NCBI RefSeq assembly: GCF_030580995.1
Contig: NZ_JAUQSZ010000004.1
Coordinates: forward strand, 124,001 to 188,000
Direction: 5' to 3'
DNA: 64,000 bases
DNA from: Sphingomonas immobilis
Lineage (GTDB): Bacteria; Pseudomonadota; Alphaproteobacteria; Sphingomonadales; Sphingomonadaceae
In this document: positions 7,746-15,868 of the stretch, one piece after another
Numbering within the stretch: position 1 is the first letter of the stretch
Layout: each line of letters opens with the position of its first letter
Translations under genes and position numbers: made by a program
The notes under the pieces: model-generated
What the model was told of the DNA's origin: nothing
Database searches by the model: none
The model's input: the letters and a program-made list of their open reading frames with translations, nothing else

Positions 7746-8740
7746 GCATACGGATTATCGCCAAAGGGGGCGGCGGGATCGAGGCGCTTCGTATCGAGGA
7801 GAGCCCGATCCCCAAGCCGCAGGCCGGCGAGGCGGTGGTGCGGCTGCGCGCCGCCAGCCTCAATTACCGCGACCTGATCGGGGTGCGCGGCGCATTGCCG
7901 GGCATGACGAAGGAACCGGACTATGTGCCGCTGTCGTGCGGCGCGGGCGAGGTCGTGGCGGTCGGCGCAGGCGTCACGCACGTGCGCGTGGGGTCGCGCG
8001 TGTCGCCGATCTTCGCGCAAGGGTGGCTCTCGGGCGGGGCGGAGAACATGGGACGCAGCCATCTCGGCGGTAGCGTGGACGGCGTCGCGCGCAGCCACGC
8101 GGCGTTCGACGCGGAGAACCTCGTACTCCTGCCCGATACGATCGGCGATCTCGAAGCGGCGACGCTGCCGTGCGCCGGCATCACGGCGTGGAGCGCGATC
8201 ACCCTCGCACGCGCCGTGCGGCCCGGCGACCTCGTGCTGGTGCAGGGCACCGGGGGCGTCTCGATCGCCGCGCTGCAGTTCGCCAAGGCCGCGGGCGCGG
8301 AGGTGATCGTCACCTCCTCGTCCGACGCGAAGCTGGCGCGGGCACGCGCGCTCGGCGCGGATTACCTCGTCAATTACCGGACGACGCCCGACTGGGCAGG
8401 CGAAGCGCGTCGGGTGGCGGGGCGCGGTGCCGATCTGGTGGTCGACGTGGTCGGCACGGGATCGCTCGAAGCCTCCGCCACATCGCTTGCGCCGGGCGGC
8501 GCGATCGCGGCGATCGGAATGCTCGACGGCGGCTTCTCCTGGGGAGCGGAGATCGGCGTGCCGGTCGTGCCCGTCACCGTCGGCAGCCGCGACGCGGTGG
8601 AGGCGATGCTGCGCGCGATCACCGCGAACCGCATCCGCCCGGTCGTCGATCGCGTCTGGCCGCTCGACCGCCTCGCCGATGCGCTGCGCGCGCTGGAGAC
8701 GGGCGCGTTCTTCGGCAAGATCGGCATCGCGATCGACTAG
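7742..8740 (+). CDS. Medium-chain dehydrogenase/quinone-reductase-like, zinc-independent
   Basis: MDR superfamily oxidoreductase of 332 residues. The N-terminal GroES-like part contains SLNYRDLIGVRG; the zinc-ligand Cys and His of true alcohol dehydrogenases are absent. The nucleotide-binding part has VQGTGGVSIAALQFAKAAGA. These features fit NADPH-dependent quinone or enone reductases. It overlaps the SDR stop by ATGA. Its own stop TAG shares the bases CTAG with the stop of the convergent kinase gene. It may reduce a conjugated double bond or act on a ketone from the SDR. Confidence 0.88.
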   Translation: MSIRIIAKGGGGIEALRIEESPIPKPQAGEAVVRLRAASLNYRDLIGVRGALPGMTKEPDYVPLSCGAGEVVAVGAGVTHVRVGSRVSPIFAQGWLSGGAENMGRSHLGGSVDGVARSHAAFDAENLVLLPDTIGDLEAATLPCAGITAWSAITLARAVRPGDLVLVQGTGGVSIAALQFAKAAGAEVIVTSSSDAKLARARALGADYLVNYRTTPDWAGEARRVAGRGADLVVDVVGTGSLEASATSLAPGGAIAAIGMLDGGFSWGAEIGVPVVPVTVGSRDAVEAMLRAITANRIRPVVDRVWPLDRLADALRALETGAFFGKIGIAID

Positions 8741-9870
8741 GCGGCGGGCCCCGGCCACGGCCTGCTGTCCGCGCTCATCGGCGGCAGATCGAGCATCGAC
8801 GCGAGATACTGGATGCCGATATTGTTGTCCTTCCAGTCCATCGACTGCGCCGGCAGATGTCCGCGCGCGTCGAGCATCTTCGCCAGCCGCATCACGATCA
8901 CGCCCGCGCGGAAGGCGGCGAAGGCGAAGTGCCAGCGCATGTCGCGCAGTTTGCGCCCCGAAAGCTGCTCCCACAGCGCCATCGTATCGGCGGGCGATCC
9001 CCAGCCCGACAGGCGCGGCACGCCGCGCGCGTGCGTCACCGACAGGTCCATGATCGTCCACCACGCGAAATCCATCTCCGCGCCGCCCAGCGAAGCCATG
9101 TCCCAGTCGAGCAGGGCGACCAGCTGGCCGTCGTCGAACATCAGGTTCTGCGGCCTTGCATCGCCCCAGGCGAAGCCGGTGCCGGCGTCGGCGGGCAGGT
9201 TCGCGCGCAGCCAGTCGGCCGCCGCCTCCAGCACCGGATGGCGATCGCCGTCCAGTGCCCATTCCATATAGCCGAGCTTGTAGACGAACTGCTGCTCGAC
9301 GCCCGACCGGCCGAGCGCCGGGCGCTCCAGCATCGTCAGCCGGTCGAGCGGCAGCGCGTGCAGCTTCGCCATCGCCGCCACCGCCTGCCGCCACATCGAT
9401 GCGCGCGCCGCCGTGTCGAGATCGTACACCCAGCCTTCGGTATGGAAGGGCGGCTGGTCGCTCGGCACCCTGCCCTTGATGCGGTCCATGAAGAAGAACG
9501 GCCGCCCGAACAGCGCGGGATCGGTATGCAGCCCGAAGGCGCGCGGCACCGGCACGTCGGTCAGCTCGGCGACGAGCTGGTAGAGCGCGATATGCGTGTC
9601 GAACGCGGGCTGCGGGAACAACGTGTCGGCGCTGTCGATGCGCAGCACCGCGCCGCCCTCCCCCCCGCGCCAGGCGAGATCGAGCAGCAGCGTCTCGTTG
9701 TTGACGCCCGCCCCGGTCGGCGCATCGGCGCGCGTGACGGTGAGCGCCGCCCGCTCGGGAAACTCGGCGGCGAGCAACTCGGCCAGCACCGGCTTCAGCG
9801 CCTCCGGGTCGCGCGTGTGGACCTTGGTCGGCACGCCGAGATCGTGCTTCTCGCGAACCGCCGAGCTCAC
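8737..9870 (-). CDS. Aminoglycoside-phosphotransferase-fold (APH) kinase-like protein
   Basis: Phosphotransferase of 377 residues with the APH/choline-kinase fold. The catalytic loop is WGDARPQNLMF (Trp replaces the usual His of HGD), and the metal-binding Asp is in LLDWDMASLG. GTG 9870 overlaps the upstream stop as GTGA. In catabolic clusters such kinases often phosphorylate hydroxyacyl-CoA or similar hydroxyl substrates (ACAD10/11 and LvaA families), not antibiotics. Here it ends a four-gene operon with two proteins of unknown role and an SDR. It differs clearly from the second kinase at 62249-63313. Confidence 0.82.
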   Translation of the reverse strand: MSSAVREKHDLGVPTKVHTRDPEALKPVLAELLAAEFPERAALTVTRADAPTGAGVNNETLLLDLAWRGGEGGAVLRIDSADTLFPQPAFDTHIALYQLVAELTDVPVPRAFGLHTDPALFGRPFFFMDRIKGRVPSDQPPFHTEGWVYDLDTAARASMWRQAVAAMAKLHALPLDRLTMLERPALGRSGVEQQFVYKLGYMEWALDGDRHPVLEAAADWLRANLPADAGTGFAWGDARPQNLMFDDGQLVALLDWDMASLGGAEMDFAWWTIMDLSVTHARGVPRLSGWGSPADTMALWEQLSGRKLRDMRWHFAFAAFRAGVIVMRLAKMLDARGHLPAQSMDWKDNNIGIQYLASMLDLPPMSADSRPWPGPAA

Positions 9871-10925
9871 GCCGGGAGTTTCCCGATCCGCCCGGAGCGC
9901 TCGGCGAGACCGTAGCTCACCTCGCCGTCCCAGGTGAATTCGGCGAAGCCCGGCACGAACAGCCCGCGCGGCTCGCTCAGGTCCGCGCCGAAATGATAGC
10001 CCCACGGATCGCCGAAGGTGCAAAAGATCGTCTTTTTCAGCACGCCGGTGATACGATGCTCGCCGAGCGGCGAGCGCATCACCAGCTCGAGCGGATCGCC
10101 CGACAGCGCGACATGCTCCAGATAGCCCGGCGGCGTGATCAGATCGGTATGGTGGAACTGGCCGTCGACATAGACGAAGCCGACGTTGAGCGTGCCCTGG
10201 AAATCGGGCGTCCACATCCGCTGCATGCCGAACGCCTTGCCGCTGGCGAACGGCGCGGACCACAGATTGTGCCCGCCGAACGCCCAGGGCTTGTGCCCGC
10301 GCTGCCCCCGCGAATGATCGCGCACGCCCGTACCGTTGAAAGCGAGATCCTTGCCATCAATGCGGACCGTGCCGGTTGCGCGGAAAGTCTGCTGGTAATG
10401 TTCGCTCGCCCAGCTCTGCTCGGCCATGCTGCCGCGCGCACCGCCGCTCGCCGCCGAGACGTGATTGTCCCACGCGGGCGCCAACGCCTCGACATAAAGA
10501 TCGATCGCGAACAGCTCCTGCTTCGCGTCGCGCACGCGACCCGCCATCATTTCGGCGTAAGGCGTGCGGATGCCGATGCCGTCGAAGGTGACGCGCAGCC
10601 GTTCGAACGGGGCGATCACGTCCCATCGCATGTTGGGCCCGCCGGGCTTCTGGTCGGGTGTCGGGCGGCTATAGGCGCGTGTCCAGAGGAAGCCGCCGTC
10701 GCCCGGCAGCGTCATCAGCACCTGCTCCTCCCACTGCGCGAAATCGTCGGGGCAGGTGCCGAGGTGCAGCCACATGCCGAGATCGAGCACGGGATCGTAG
10801 ACTGCGAGCATGTAGTTCTCGGCAAAGCGGAACTTGTCAGCGGGCGGCTCGGTGCGCAGCGCATATTCGCGGTTGGGATCGACGCCGTTGGCGAGATCGA
10901 CACGGTCTAGGGTGACGGTGCTCAT
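9867..10925 (-). CDS. Lipocalin-like protein of unknown function (resembles DUF7064/DUF7065 proteins)
   Basis: Protein of 352 residues with no signal peptide or membrane segment. It is rich in aromatic residues and beta-strand-like stretches such as MWLHLGTCPDDFAQWEEQ, GVRDHSRGQRGHKPW and GYHFGADLSEPRGLFVPG. The HSRG motif and general make-up recall two-domain proteins related to carotenoid 1,2-hydratase (CrtC-like double lipocalins); this is from memory and was not searched. Start and stop overlap both neighbours by 4 nt, so it is translated together with the DABB protein and the kinase. It may bind or hydrate a hydrophobic intermediate (speculative). Confidence 0.6.
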   Translation of the reverse strand: MSTVTLDRVDLANGVDPNREYALRTEPPADKFRFAENYMLAVYDPVLDLGMWLHLGTCPDDFAQWEEQVLMTLPGDGGFLWTRAYSRPTPDQKPGGPNMRWDVIAPFERLRVTFDGIGIRTPYAEMMAGRVRDAKQELFAIDLYVEALAPAWDNHVSAASGGARGSMAEQSWASEHYQQTFRATGTVRIDGKDLAFNGTGVRDHSRGQRGHKPWAFGGHNLWSAPFASGKAFGMQRMWTPDFQGTLNVGFVYVDGQFHHTDLITPPGYLEHVALSGDPLELVMRSPLGEHRITGVLKKTIFCTFGDPWGYHFGADLSEPRGLFVPGFAEFTWDGEVSYGLAERSGRIGKLPA

Positions 10926-11251
10926 GATACGGTCTCCACGGCCGGGATGGCTTCGAACAGATGCGTTTCCGCGCCGCCCAGCGCTTCGCTGATCGGCATG
11001 GCGTCGGTGCCCGCGCGCGTCATCAGGGCGGCCATCGCCGCACTCACGTCGTCGCTTTCGATGTCATAGATGGCGAGGTAGTTCCAGGCGGGTTGCTCGC
11101 CCTCGGCGGGGACGCGGCGGTAGCGTTTCGCGCCGGTGAAGCCGGGGATGGCGACCACGTCCGGCACGTGCCGTTCGTCGTACCAGCGGTTGTATTCATC
11201 CTCGCGGCCCTCGGCGGGTTTGGAGAAGACGACGAACTTGTATTCGGCCAT
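10922..11251 (-). CDS. Dimeric alpha-beta barrel (EthD/DABB-like) small protein
   Basis: Protein of 109 residues beginning MAEYKFVVFSKPAEG, followed by NRWYDERHVPDVVAIPGF, a pattern common in ferredoxin-like dimeric alpha-beta barrel proteins found beside catabolic enzymes. ATG 11251 is preferred because AAAGGG lies seven bases upstream and family members start with this sequence; an upstream ATG pair at 11278/11275 overlaps the SDR stop and is an alternative adding nine residues. The stop overlaps the next start (ATGA). Function is unknown; relatives include monooxygenases, isomerases and EthD. Confidence 0.72.
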   Translation of the reverse strand: MAEYKFVVFSKPAEGREDEYNRWYDERHVPDVVAIPGFTGAKRYRRVPAEGEQPAWNYLAIYDIESDDVSAAMAALMTRAGTDAMPISEALGGAETHLFEAIPAVETVS

Positions 11252-11274
11252 GTTCGGTCCCTTTCGAAAGAGCA

Positions 11275-12027
11275 TCATCCGTTGATCGTGAGGCCGCCGT
11301 CGGCGACCAGTTGCTGGCCGTGGACGAACGCCGCCAGCGGCCCGGCGAGGAACAGCACCGCGCGGGCGATGTCGTCGGGCGCGCCGAGCCGCCGCGCCGG
11401 CGCGCGGTCGATGAACGGCTGGCGGTATTCGGGCGGCGACCCGCTGGTGCCCTCGGTCGCGATCACCCCGGGCAGCAGCGCGTTGACGCGGATGCCGCGC
11501 GGCCCCAGCTCGACCGCGGCGGAGCGGGTGAGCGCGTTGAGCGCGGCCTTCGACGCGCCGTAATGGCCGAGCCCCGGCGCCGACGGCCGCAGCGAATCGA
11601 TGGACGAGATGTTCACGATTCGCGCACCCGCCGTCATCACTGCGGCGGCGGCCTGCATCGCCGCGCTCGCGCCGAGCAGATTGATGCCGAGCGTGCGCGT
11701 CCAGGTCGCCGCGTCGAGCTGGTCGAGCGCCACCATCGGATAGACGCCGGCATTGTTGACGAGGATGTCGATCCGCCCGCGGGCATCATGCACCGCCGCG
11801 ATCGCCGCGCGCACCGCATCGGCATCGGCCACGTCGAGGGCGAGCGCCTGCCCTGCGCCCATCGCCGCCACGGTCGCCTCGGCAGCGGCAAGGTCACGGT
11901 CGGCGGCGACGACGAACGCGCCGGCCCGGGCGAGCAGCACCGCGGTCGCACGGCCGATGCCCGCGCCCGCGCCGGTGACGATGGCGGTCTCGCCGGCGAG
12001 CCAGGCGGGCACGTCATAGTCGGTCAT
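11275..12027 (-). CDS. Short-chain dehydrogenase/reductase
   Basis: Classical SDR of 250 residues and first gene of a four-gene minus operon. It shows the cofactor motif TGAGAGIG, NNAGVYP, a catalytic Ser in NISSIDS, YGASKAA and a C-terminal QQLVADGGLTING. AADRD at the end of beta-2 indicates NAD. It is downstream of a TTGACAC-type element at 12111-12123. It presumably oxidises a secondary alcohol; the specific step is unknown. Confidence 0.9.
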   Translation of the reverse strand: MTDYDVPAWLAGETAIVTGAGAGIGRATAVLLARAGAFVVAADRDLAAAEATVAAMGAGQALALDVADADAVRAAIAAVHDARGRIDILVNNAGVYPMVALDQLDAATWTRTLGINLLGASAAMQAAAAVMTAGARIVNISSIDSLRPSAPGLGHYGASKAALNALTRSAAVELGPRGIRVNALLPGVIATEGTSGSPPEYRQPFIDRAPARRLGAPDDIARAVLFLAGPLAAFVHGQQLVADGGLTING

Positions 12028-12110
12028 GGCCTTGCGACTCTGCGCATTCCGCTATCCTCTCGGCGGGCTGCGCTACGGCAGCTCCGGTATCCGAGAGTTC
12101 GCAGTTAGCA

Positions 12111-12123
12111 AACACCGTGTCAA
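12111..12123 (-). promoter_or_regulatory. TTGACAC element with ACACCGTGT palindrome
   Basis: The 174-bp divergent gap 12028-12201 holds, read on the minus strand, TTGACACGGTGTT, with the odd palindrome ACACCGTGT centred at 12116. It lies about 85-95 bases before the SDR start, the same distance as similar elements before other operons here. The -10 box is weak (AACTCT or GAACTC). The remainder of the gap shows nothing else clear. Confidence 0.35.
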
Positions 12124-12201
12124 CTGAATCGCACCGCTGGACGAGTCCGCGGCGCGTCGATAGTCCGGCGGCAAGGCACCGATCCGGTTCGAGGAGAGAC
12201 T

Positions 12202-12951
12202 ATGACCGAAACACCGCCCGAGCCGCTCGTCCTGCGCGCCGATGCCGAGGGCGTCGCGACGCTGACGCTCAACCGCCCCGACAAGCGCAACGCGCTCAAC
12301 GTCGACGTCTTCGTCGCGCTCGACGCGCATCTCGCCGCGCTGGAGGCGGAAACCGATTCGGTCGGCGTCGTCGTGCTGCGCGCCAACGGCCCGGTCTTTT
12401 CGGCAGGCGCCGATCTCGGCAAGCAGCAGCGTGCGCCAAAGAAGAATTTCCAGGCGCGCACGATCGAGCGGCTCGCGCACCTGCCGCAGCCGGTGATCGC
12501 CGCCGTCCACGGCCCGTGCTTCACCGGCGGGCTGGAGCTGGTGCTGGGGGCCGACATCATCCTCGCCGCCGAATCGGCGCGCTTCGCAGACACGCATGCC
12601 AAATGGGGCCTCGTCCCCGGCTGGGGCATGAGCCAGCGGCTGCCGCGCCGCGTCGGCACGTTCAAGGCGCGCGAGATGATGTTCACCGCGCGGCAGGTCG
12701 ACGGGCGCACGGCGGAGCGTATCGGCCTCGCCAATCTCTGCGTCGCCGACGACGTGTTCGAGGCCGAGCTGGCGGCGCTGGCCAAGGATATCGCCGCCCT
12801 CTCCTGGCACAGCCACCGCGGCAACAAGCGCCTGCAGATCGAGACGCAGGACATAGCGCTGGCGCAGGGCCTGGCGCACGAAAGCTATCGCGGCCCCGGC
12901 ATCGCCCCCGATTTCGCCGAGCGCGTCGGATCGACCTTCGGGCAGCGGTGA
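12202..12951 (+). CDS. Enoyl-CoA hydratase/isomerase family protein
   Basis: Crotonase-fold protein of 249 residues. The CoA-binding/oxyanion segments are FSAGADLG and GPCFTGGLELVLGAD. One of the two usual catalytic Glu positions appears to be present (GGLEL); the second is replaced in the WGLVPGWGMSQRLPR stretch. It may therefore be a hydratase variant or isomerase. ATG 12202 has GAGGAGAG upstream. It begins a rightward run of two hydratases, CoxG and the molybdenum hydroxylase, with only 10 bases to the next gene. Confidence 0.87.
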   Translation: MTETPPEPLVLRADAEGVATLTLNRPDKRNALNVDVFVALDAHLAALEAETDSVGVVVLRANGPVFSAGADLGKQQRAPKKNFQARTIERLAHLPQPVIAAVHGPCFTGGLELVLGADIILAAESARFADTHAKWGLVPGWGMSQRLPRRVGTFKAREMMFTARQVDGRTAERIGLANLCVADDVFEAELAALAKDIAALSWHSHRGNKRLQIETQDIALAQGLAHESYRGPGIAPDFAERVGSTFGQR

Positions 12952-12961
12952 ACGGCTGGGG

Positions 12962-13741
12962 GTGAGCAGCGAACATTACATCGTCTACGCGGTCGAAGGA
13001 CCAGTCGCGGTCGTCACCTACGACCGCCCGCACCGCCGCAATGCGTGGGACGCGGGCATGTACCGCGCGATCCACGCCGCGATCGAACGCGCCAACGCCG
13101 ATGCGGCGATCGGCGCGATCCTGATCGCCGCGACCGGCCCGGTGTTCTGCGCCGGTGTCGACCTGAAGGCCCCGCCCGAACCGCGCGACCCGGCGACGGG
13201 CAAGCGCCCCAACATGGCGACGCTGTCGATGGCGGAGGGCGACAACTGGCTTACGCTCATCGCCCGTTCGAAGCCCGTCGTCGCCGCGATCCAGGGCCCG
13301 GCGATCGGCGCGGGCGTGACGCAGATCCTGCCGTTCGACCTGCGGATCGGCGGCGCATCCTCGACCTATTCCTTTCCGTTCGTGAAGCTCGGCACGATGC
13401 CCGAACTCGGCGCGACGGCGCTGCTGCCGCAGCTGATCGGCTATGGCCGCGCGCTCGACCTGTGCCTGAACGCGGCGACGATCGACGCGCACGAGGCGGC
13501 GCGGATCGGCCTGATCGCGCGCGTCGTCGCGGACGCCGATCTTCACGCCGAGGCGCTGGCCACGGCCACGCGGATCGCCGGGTTCGATCGCGACGCGGTG
13601 CGCATCACCAAGGCGATGTTCGAGGGCAATCGCGGCGAGACCGATGCCGACCGGCTGCTCGCACGCGAACGCGACGGCTTTATCGAGCGGATTCGCCTGC
13701 GCCGGGCGGAACAGGCGAATTTGGGAGCGACAAACGGCTGA
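12962..13741 (+). CDS. Enoyl-CoA hydratase
   Basis: Second crotonase-fold protein, 259 residues, starting with GTG at 12962. Oxyanion-hole segments are FCAGVDLKAP and GPAIGAGVTQILPFD. The catalytic Glu is visible in GTMPELGATALLPQL, as in true hydratases. A C-terminal helical region follows. It is ten bases after the previous hydratase and 65 bases before CoxG. Hydration of an enoyl-CoA in beta-oxidation of a CoA-activated intermediate is expected. Confidence 0.88.
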   Translation: MSSEHYIVYAVEGPVAVVTYDRPHRRNAWDAGMYRAIHAAIERANADAAIGAILIAATGPVFCAGVDLKAPPEPRDPATGKRPNMATLSMAEGDNWLTLIARSKPVVAAIQGPAIGAGVTQILPFDLRIGGASSTYSFPFVKLGTMPELGATALLPQLIGYGRALDLCLNAATIDAHEAARIGLIARVVADADLHAEALATATRIAGFDRDAVRITKAMFEGNRGETDADRLLARERDGFIERIRLRRAEQANLGATNG

Positions 13742-13806
13742 AGGCTGCTAATCAAAGCGCAGGTAATCGAGTGTTTACATCGGTGCCGCCCGAGGGAGGA
13801 CAGGCA

Positions 13807-14532
13807 ATGGAGATGACCGGCCGGCAAAGGATCGAAGCGCCCCGCGCCGCGGTGTGGGCGGCGCTCAACGATCCCGAGATCCTCAAACGCTGCATCCCCG
13901 GCTGCCAGACGCTCGAAAAAACCGGCGACGACAGGATGACGGCGACCGCCGCCGTCAAGATCGGCCCGATCGGCGCGAAATTCGCCGGGGAAGTTACCTT
14001 GAGCGATCTCGATCCGCCCAATGGCTACCGCATATCCGGCGAAGGCTCCGGCGGCGCGGCGGGCTTCGCCAAGGGCGGCGCGACGGTGCGGCTGAGCGAC
14101 GACGGGCCGGGCGCGACGTGGCTCGACTATGAGGTCAGCGCGCAGGTCGGCGGCAAGCTCGCCCAGCTCGGCGGCGCGCTGATCGATGCCACCGCCAAGC
14201 AGATGGCCGGGCAGTTCTTCAAGAAGCTGGCGGCGGTGATGGCCGAGGCCAGGCCCGCGCCGGCCGAACCCGCCGCCGCAGCGGAGCCCGCGCCCGCCGC
14301 TGCGCCGGTCGCCGCAGCCATTGCAGCCCCGCCACCGCCACCGCCCGCATCGGCCGGCGCACCCGCGCTCGCCTGGGGCATCGCCGCCCTGTGCGCCGCG
14401 CTGATCGGCTTCGTGCTCGGCCGGCAGGCGGCGGGCTGGGAGAGCGCGGGGGCATGGCCGGGCCTTGCCATCGGCCTCGCCTTCGTCGTCGTCGCGGGCG
14501 CGGGTTTCGCCTTCGGCAAGGCTTCGCGATGA
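13807..14532 (+). CDS. coxG: CoxG-like SRPBCC protein with C-terminal membrane anchor
   Basis: Protein of 241 residues. Residues 1-150 form an SRPBCC (START-like) domain, with VWAALNDPEILKRCIPGC, the usual CoxG signature. An Ala/Pro-rich linker follows (about 152-185), then two hydrophobic segments (about 189-206 and 218-236) that would anchor it in the inner membrane. CoxG proteins recruit or assist molybdenum hydroxylases at the membrane. GAGGACAGGCAATG gives the start, and the stop overlaps the next gene (ATGA). Position directly before M, S and L subunits supports the role. The name refers to the family; carbon monoxide is not implied. Confidence 0.85.
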   Translation: MEMTGRQRIEAPRAAVWAALNDPEILKRCIPGCQTLEKTGDDRMTATAAVKIGPIGAKFAGEVTLSDLDPPNGYRISGEGSGGAAGFAKGGATVRLSDDGPGATWLDYEVSAQVGGKLAQLGGALIDATAKQMAGQFFKKLAAVMAEARPAPAEPAAAAEPAPAAAPVAAAIAAPPPPPPASAGAPALAWGIAALCAALIGFVLGRQAAGWESAGAWPGLAIGLAFVVVAGAGFAFGKASR

Positions 14533-15398
14533 AGGCCGCGCCGTTCGACTATGTCGTCGCCGACAGCGTGGAGGGCGCGGTCGAGGCGCTGGCCGATCAT
14601 GCCGGCGATGCCGCGCTGCTGGCGGGCGGGCAGACGCTGGTGCCGCTGCTCGCGCTGCGCATGGCGATGCCGGGGGTGCTGATCGACATCAACCGCATCG
14701 ACGGGCTCGCCGGTATCGCGCGCAGCGGCGGCGCGACGCGGATCGGCGCGACGACGCGGCAGAACACGATCCTGCACGATCCGCTCGTCGCGCGGCACGT
14801 GCCCGCGCTGGCGAGGGCGACCGGCTTCGTCGGGCATCACCAGACGCGCAATCGCGGCACGATCGGCGGCTCGCTCGGCCTCGCCGAACCGGCGGCGGAA
14901 TATCCCGCCACCGCGCTCGCGCTCGGCGCGCGGATCGAGGCGCGCTCGCCGTCGGCCACGCGCGAGATCGCGATCGAGGACTATTTCCTCGGCCCCTATA
15001 CGACCGCGCTCGACATGGACGAGATGATCACCGCGGCGATCTTCCCCGACTGGCCCGAGGATACGATCCATATCGTCCACGAGGTCGCGCGCCGCCCCGG
15101 CGATTTCGCGCTGGTCGGGCTGGTCGCGGCGTTCGCGGTGGAGGGCGGCGTGTTCACCCGCGCCGGCATCGGCTGGTTCGGCATGGGGCCGACGCCGATG
15201 AAGAGCGCGCGCGCCGAAGCCGCGCTGATCGGCCAGCCAGCGGCGACGGTGGACCTTGCCGGAATCGCGCGGCTGGCGATCGAGGATACCGATCCGATGA
15301 GCGATATCCACGCCGACGCCGCCTATCGCCGCACCGTCGGCGCGCGCATCTTCGAACGCATCGTCGGCGATGCGATCGGCCAGAGGAAAGCGGCATGA
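14529..15398 (+). CDS. Molybdenum hydroxylase, FAD-binding medium subunit (CoxM/XdhB type)
   Basis: FAD subunit of 289 residues. FAD-binding motifs are AGGQT at 32-36 and TIGG at 111-114, in the normal order. It passes electrons from the 2Fe-2S subunit to the acceptor. ATG 14529 overlaps the CoxG stop and its own stop overlaps the small-subunit start (ATGA both times), so the M-S-L subunits are tightly coupled. Length and motifs are normal for the family. Confidence 0.93.
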   Translation: MKAAPFDYVVADSVEGAVEALADHAGDAALLAGGQTLVPLLALRMAMPGVLIDINRIDGLAGIARSGGATRIGATTRQNTILHDPLVARHVPALARATGFVGHHQTRNRGTIGGSLGLAEPAAEYPATALALGARIEARSPSATREIAIEDYFLGPYTTALDMDEMITAAIFPDWPEDTIHIVHEVARRPGDFALVGLVAAFAVEGGVFTRAGIGWFGMGPTPMKSARAEAALIGQPAATVDLAGIARLAIEDTDPMSDIHADAAYRRTVGARIFERIVGDAIGQRKAA

Positions 15399-15868
15399 GC
15401 AGCCACGCCATCGAAACCATCGTCAACGGCCAGAGCATTTCCGCGCAGGTCGAGGCGCGCCACACGCTCGCCGATTTCCTGCGCGGAACGGCGGGCTGCA
15501 CCGGCGTCCATGTCGGCTGCGAACACGGCGTATGCGGCGCCTGTACCGTCATCGTCGACGGCGTCGCGGTCAGATCGTGCCTGATGCTCGCGGTACAGGC
15601 CGACGGGGCCACCGTCGCCACCGCCGAGAGCCTCGCCGCGCCGGACGGCACGCTCCACCGCGTGCAACAGGCGATGAAGGACGAATACGGCCTGCAATGC
15701 GGCTTCTGCACGCCCGGCGTCGTGATGACGCTCGCCGCTATCACGCAGGGCCGCAGCCCCGATGCGGAGGAGATCAAGGATGCGCTGTCGGGCCATCTGT
15801 GCCGCTGCACCGGCTATCAGGGGATGCTGAAGGTCGCGAAGCGGCTCGGCGGGGAGGTGCAGGCATGA
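15395..15868 (+). CDS. Molybdenum hydroxylase, 2Fe-2S small subunit (CoxS/XdhC-type)
   Basis: Iron-sulfur subunit of 157 residues with two 2Fe-2S clusters. The N-terminal plant-type cluster uses C42, C47, C50 and C62; the C-terminal helical cluster uses C102, C105, C136 and C138 (GFCTPG and LCRCTGYQ). It carries electrons from the molybdenum site to FAD. Both ends overlap neighbouring subunit genes by 4 nt. All ligands are present. Confidence 0.95.
   Translation: MSSHAIETIVNGQSISAQVEARHTLADFLRGTAGCTGVHVGCEHGVCGACTVIVDGVAVRSCLMLAVQADGATVATAESLAAPDGTLHRVQQAMKDEYGLQCGFCTPGVVMTLAAITQGRSPDAEEIKDALSGHLCRCTGYQGMLKVAKRLGGEVQA

Noticed and set aside
8737..9870. Antibiotic-resistance phosphotransferase.
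   Set aside because: The fold is shared, but the context is catabolic and the family includes many metabolite kinases; nothing points to aminoglycosides.
8737..10263. A longer kinase starting at 10263.
   Set aside because: The extension is out of frame inside the lipocalin-like gene; GTG at 9870 overlaps that gene's stop and fits the family start.
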